Program-made: the position numbers and the translations under genes | Shown: one piece after another, positions 62,565-64,000 of the stretch | Numbering within the stretch: position 1 is the stretch's first letter | Layout of the letters: each line of letters begins with the position of its first letter | The notes under the pieces: generated by a model | The model's input: only the letters and a program-made list of their open reading frames with translations | What the model was told of the DNA's origin: nothing | Databases searched by the model: none | Source of the DNA: Nitrospira sp. | GTDB lineage: Bacteria > Nitrospirota > Nitrospiria > Nitrospirales > Nitrospiraceae | Direction of reading: 5' to 3' | DNA length: 64,000 nucleotides | Assembly: GCA_030692565.1 (NCBI GenBank) | Contig: JAUYAO010000041.1 | Span: 124,001-188,000, forward strand

Positions 62565-63982
62565 GACTTCTTCTTCATCTGGTGAATCGCACAGCCCTCC
62601 ACATCCTCGACGGCCTCGACGAAACCTTCAGCGAGTGTGGGATGAGCATGGATCATGTGGGAAATTTCTGACACCGTGGTACCGTTTTCCATGGCCAATG
62701 CGGCCTCATGAATGAGGTCGGCTGCATGCGCACCAACAATGTGCGCGCCCAGCAATTGTCCGGTCGCCGCATCCGCAATCACCTTGAACAATCCCGTGAT
62801 ATCGCCGGTCGCCTGGGCCTTGCCCAGCGCCGCATAGCGGAAGCGTCCCACCTTGACGGCCTGTTCAGGATCCTGGTCGGCCGCTTGCGCCCGTTCGCGA
62901 GCCTGCCGCTCGGTCAGCCCGACCCGACCGACTTCCGGCAAGGTAAAGATACCGGCAGGAATGACTTCGTAGCGAATCGTCGTCGGATGCCCCATGATGT
63001 TTTCGACCGCCACTTTCCCCTGCGCGGACGCCACGTGAGCCAACATGGCCTTTCCGACCACATCGCCGATCGCATAGACGCCGGGCACATTCGTCTCCAT
63101 CCGGTCATCGACGAGAATCTCGCCCCGCTTCCCCAGCGTAACACCGGCCGCCTCCACCCCGATGTCACGCGACTGAAACCCGCGGCCAATCGAGACAAGG
63201 AGCATCTCCGCTTCGACCGTAGTGCCGTCTTTCAATTGTGCCGTCACCACCCCGTCACGCACCTGCGCCTCTTGAATCGTCGTCCCTGTCCGAACATCGA
63301 CGCCGCGCTTCTTGAGCTCGCGCGCCATCAAGACAGAAACCTCTTCATCTTCCAGCGGAAGCACGGCCGATTGCAGCTCGATCATGGTCACCTGCGTGCC
63401 CAGGCCGCTGAAAAGCGAGGCGCATTCGCACCCCTCGACCCCGGCGCCGAGAATGATCATCCGCGGCGGAGCCGACTCCAGATCCAGCGCCTGCTTGCTG
63501 GTGATAATGGTTTTGCCGTCGACGGGAAATTGCGCCAACTGCGGCCAGGACGATCCCGTGGCAATCAGAATCGCATCCGCCTGCACCTGCTGCTGGGCGC
63601 CGTCCTTCGCCGTCACCGCAATCGTGCGGGCATCGACCAACCTGCCGCGTCCGTCGACCACGTCGATCTTCCAGGCATTGAACAGCGTGGCAATCCCTTT
63701 GACCAGCGACGCCACCACTTTGTTCTTCCGCGCCACCATGCGGGCGAGATCGTAACGAGGCGGACCGGGCAGCAGAATGCCGAGATCCTCCGCTTTCTTG
63801 AGCTTATCGCCGAGTTCGATGACGGAGAGGAGGGCCTTGCTGGGGATACAGCCCCAGTTCAAACACACGCCGCCGAGCGCCTGCTGCTCGATGACTGTAA
63901 CCCGTGCGCCTAATTGGGCTGCGCGAATCGCCGCCACGTACCCGCCGGGCCCGGCTCCAAGAATCGCGATGTGTTTCGACAT
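62561..63982 (-). CDS. lpdA: Dihydrolipoamide dehydrogenase
   Basis: The E3 flavoprotein of 2-oxoacid dehydrogenase complexes or the glycine cleavage system. 473 residues: FAD motif GAGPGGYVAAIRAA (9-22), redox cysteines Cys40 and Cys45 in GGVCLNWGCIPSKA, NAD motif ILGAGVEGCECAS, and the C-terminal IHAHPTLAEGFVEAV with the catalytic His. Within this window its E1/E2 partners are absent. Start ATG 63982 lies close to the right edge. Confidence 0.95.
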   Translation of the reverse strand: MSKHIAILGAGPGGYVAAIRAAQLGARVTVIEQQALGGVCLNWGCIPSKALLSVIELGDKLKKAEDLGILLPGPPRYDLARMVARKNKVVASLVKGIATLFNAWKIDVVDGRGRLVDARTIAVTAKDGAQQQVQADAILIATGSSWPQLAQFPVDGKTIITSKQALDLESAPPRMIILGAGVEGCECASLFSGLGTQVTMIELQSAVLPLEDEEVSVLMARELKKRGVDVRTGTTIQEAQVRDGVVTAQLKDGTTVEAEMLLVSIGRGFQSRDIGVEAAGVTLGKRGEILVDDRMETNVPGVYAIGDVVGKAMLAHVASAQGKVAVENIMGHPTTIRYEVIPAGIFTLPEVGRVGLTERQARERAQAADQDPEQAVKVGRFRYAALGKAQATGDITGLFKVIADAATGQLLGAHIVGAHAADLIHEAALAMENGTTVSEISHMIHAHPTLAEGFVEAVEDVEGCAIHQMKKKS

Positions 63983-64000
63983 GGAAAGCGTTACGGCAGA

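Noticed and set aside
62708-63913. Long open frame (401 codons) antisense to dihydrolipoamide dehydrogenase
   Set aside because: It is a shadow of the high-GC lpdA gene, with Arg/His-rich composition and no recognisable domain; lpdA itself is unmistakable.

Overview
The window looks like a chromosomal segment of a Nitrospira-type bacterium (phylum Nitrospirota). This is inferred from the high-GC Gram-negative gene content, the gene repertoire (lipid A export, TonB-dependent uptake, abundant c-type haem proteins) and the style of the intergenic repeats; no rRNA or nitrification marker lies here to prove it. Coding density is high and most genes sit in tight operons with 4-nt ATGA overlaps.

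Region by region. 1-11.1 kb is housekeeping: a truncated left-edge gene, a short Omp85-like barrel protein, a DEAD-box helicase, inorganic pyrophosphatase, HrpB-type helicase, an S4 pseudouridine synthase and several small exported or hypothetical proteins. Two copies of a composite palindromic repeat lie in its gaps. 11.2-17.4 kb holds a large FAD/Fe-S 2-hydroxyacid oxidase with a dihaem partner, followed by an accessory patch: a DUF4258/YgiT toxin-antitoxin-like pair inside a direct duplication of the oxidase 5' end, a decayed REP-associated transposase with three copies of its leader, and a RelE-type toxin-antitoxin pair. 17.4-26.5 kb carries a glyoxylate-reductase-like enzyme, a TPR protein, a cold-shock protein and an envelope operon lptF-lptG-fabF-acp-lpxD.

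27.1-40.7 kb is one co-directional cluster of eleven genes on the minus strand. In transcription order these are: Tll0287-like haem protein, CheY/PilH-like regulator, CheW, PilJ-like chemoreceptor, a ChpA/PilL-like hybrid kinase with three HPt domains, two more CheW-like proteins, a receiver plus long coiled-coil protein, an HPt protein, an ExeA-like AAA ATPase and an HD-GYP/HPt protein. Two of these share a C-terminal domain I do not recognise, and the HD-GYP appears catalytically degenerate. I regard this as the best candidate for an undescribed system: a haem-headed chemosensory pathway probably acting on pili, polarity or surface motility.

41.1-58.0 kb is a cobalamin island on the minus strand. 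It contains uptake genes (btuF, btuC, btuD, btuB, btuM), late synthesis and salvage genes (cobB, cobQ, cbiZ, cobD, cbiB, cobS, cobT, cobU, bluB) and two unrelated adenosyltransferases. Two cobalamin riboswitches control it. The btuFCD switch ends in an intrinsic terminator; the btuB-cobB-cobO switch precedes a hairpin covering the ribosome-binding site. No corrin-ring genes are present here. cobB contains a palindromic repeat read in frame at its interdomain junction.

58.2-64 kb returns to housekeeping: a hypothetical secreted protein, a SemiSWEET transporter, rpmB, a tRNA-Gly, tyrS, a ComEA-like protein and dihydrolipoamide dehydrogenase. Starts were chosen from visible ribosome-binding sites and overlaps; no database search could be run.
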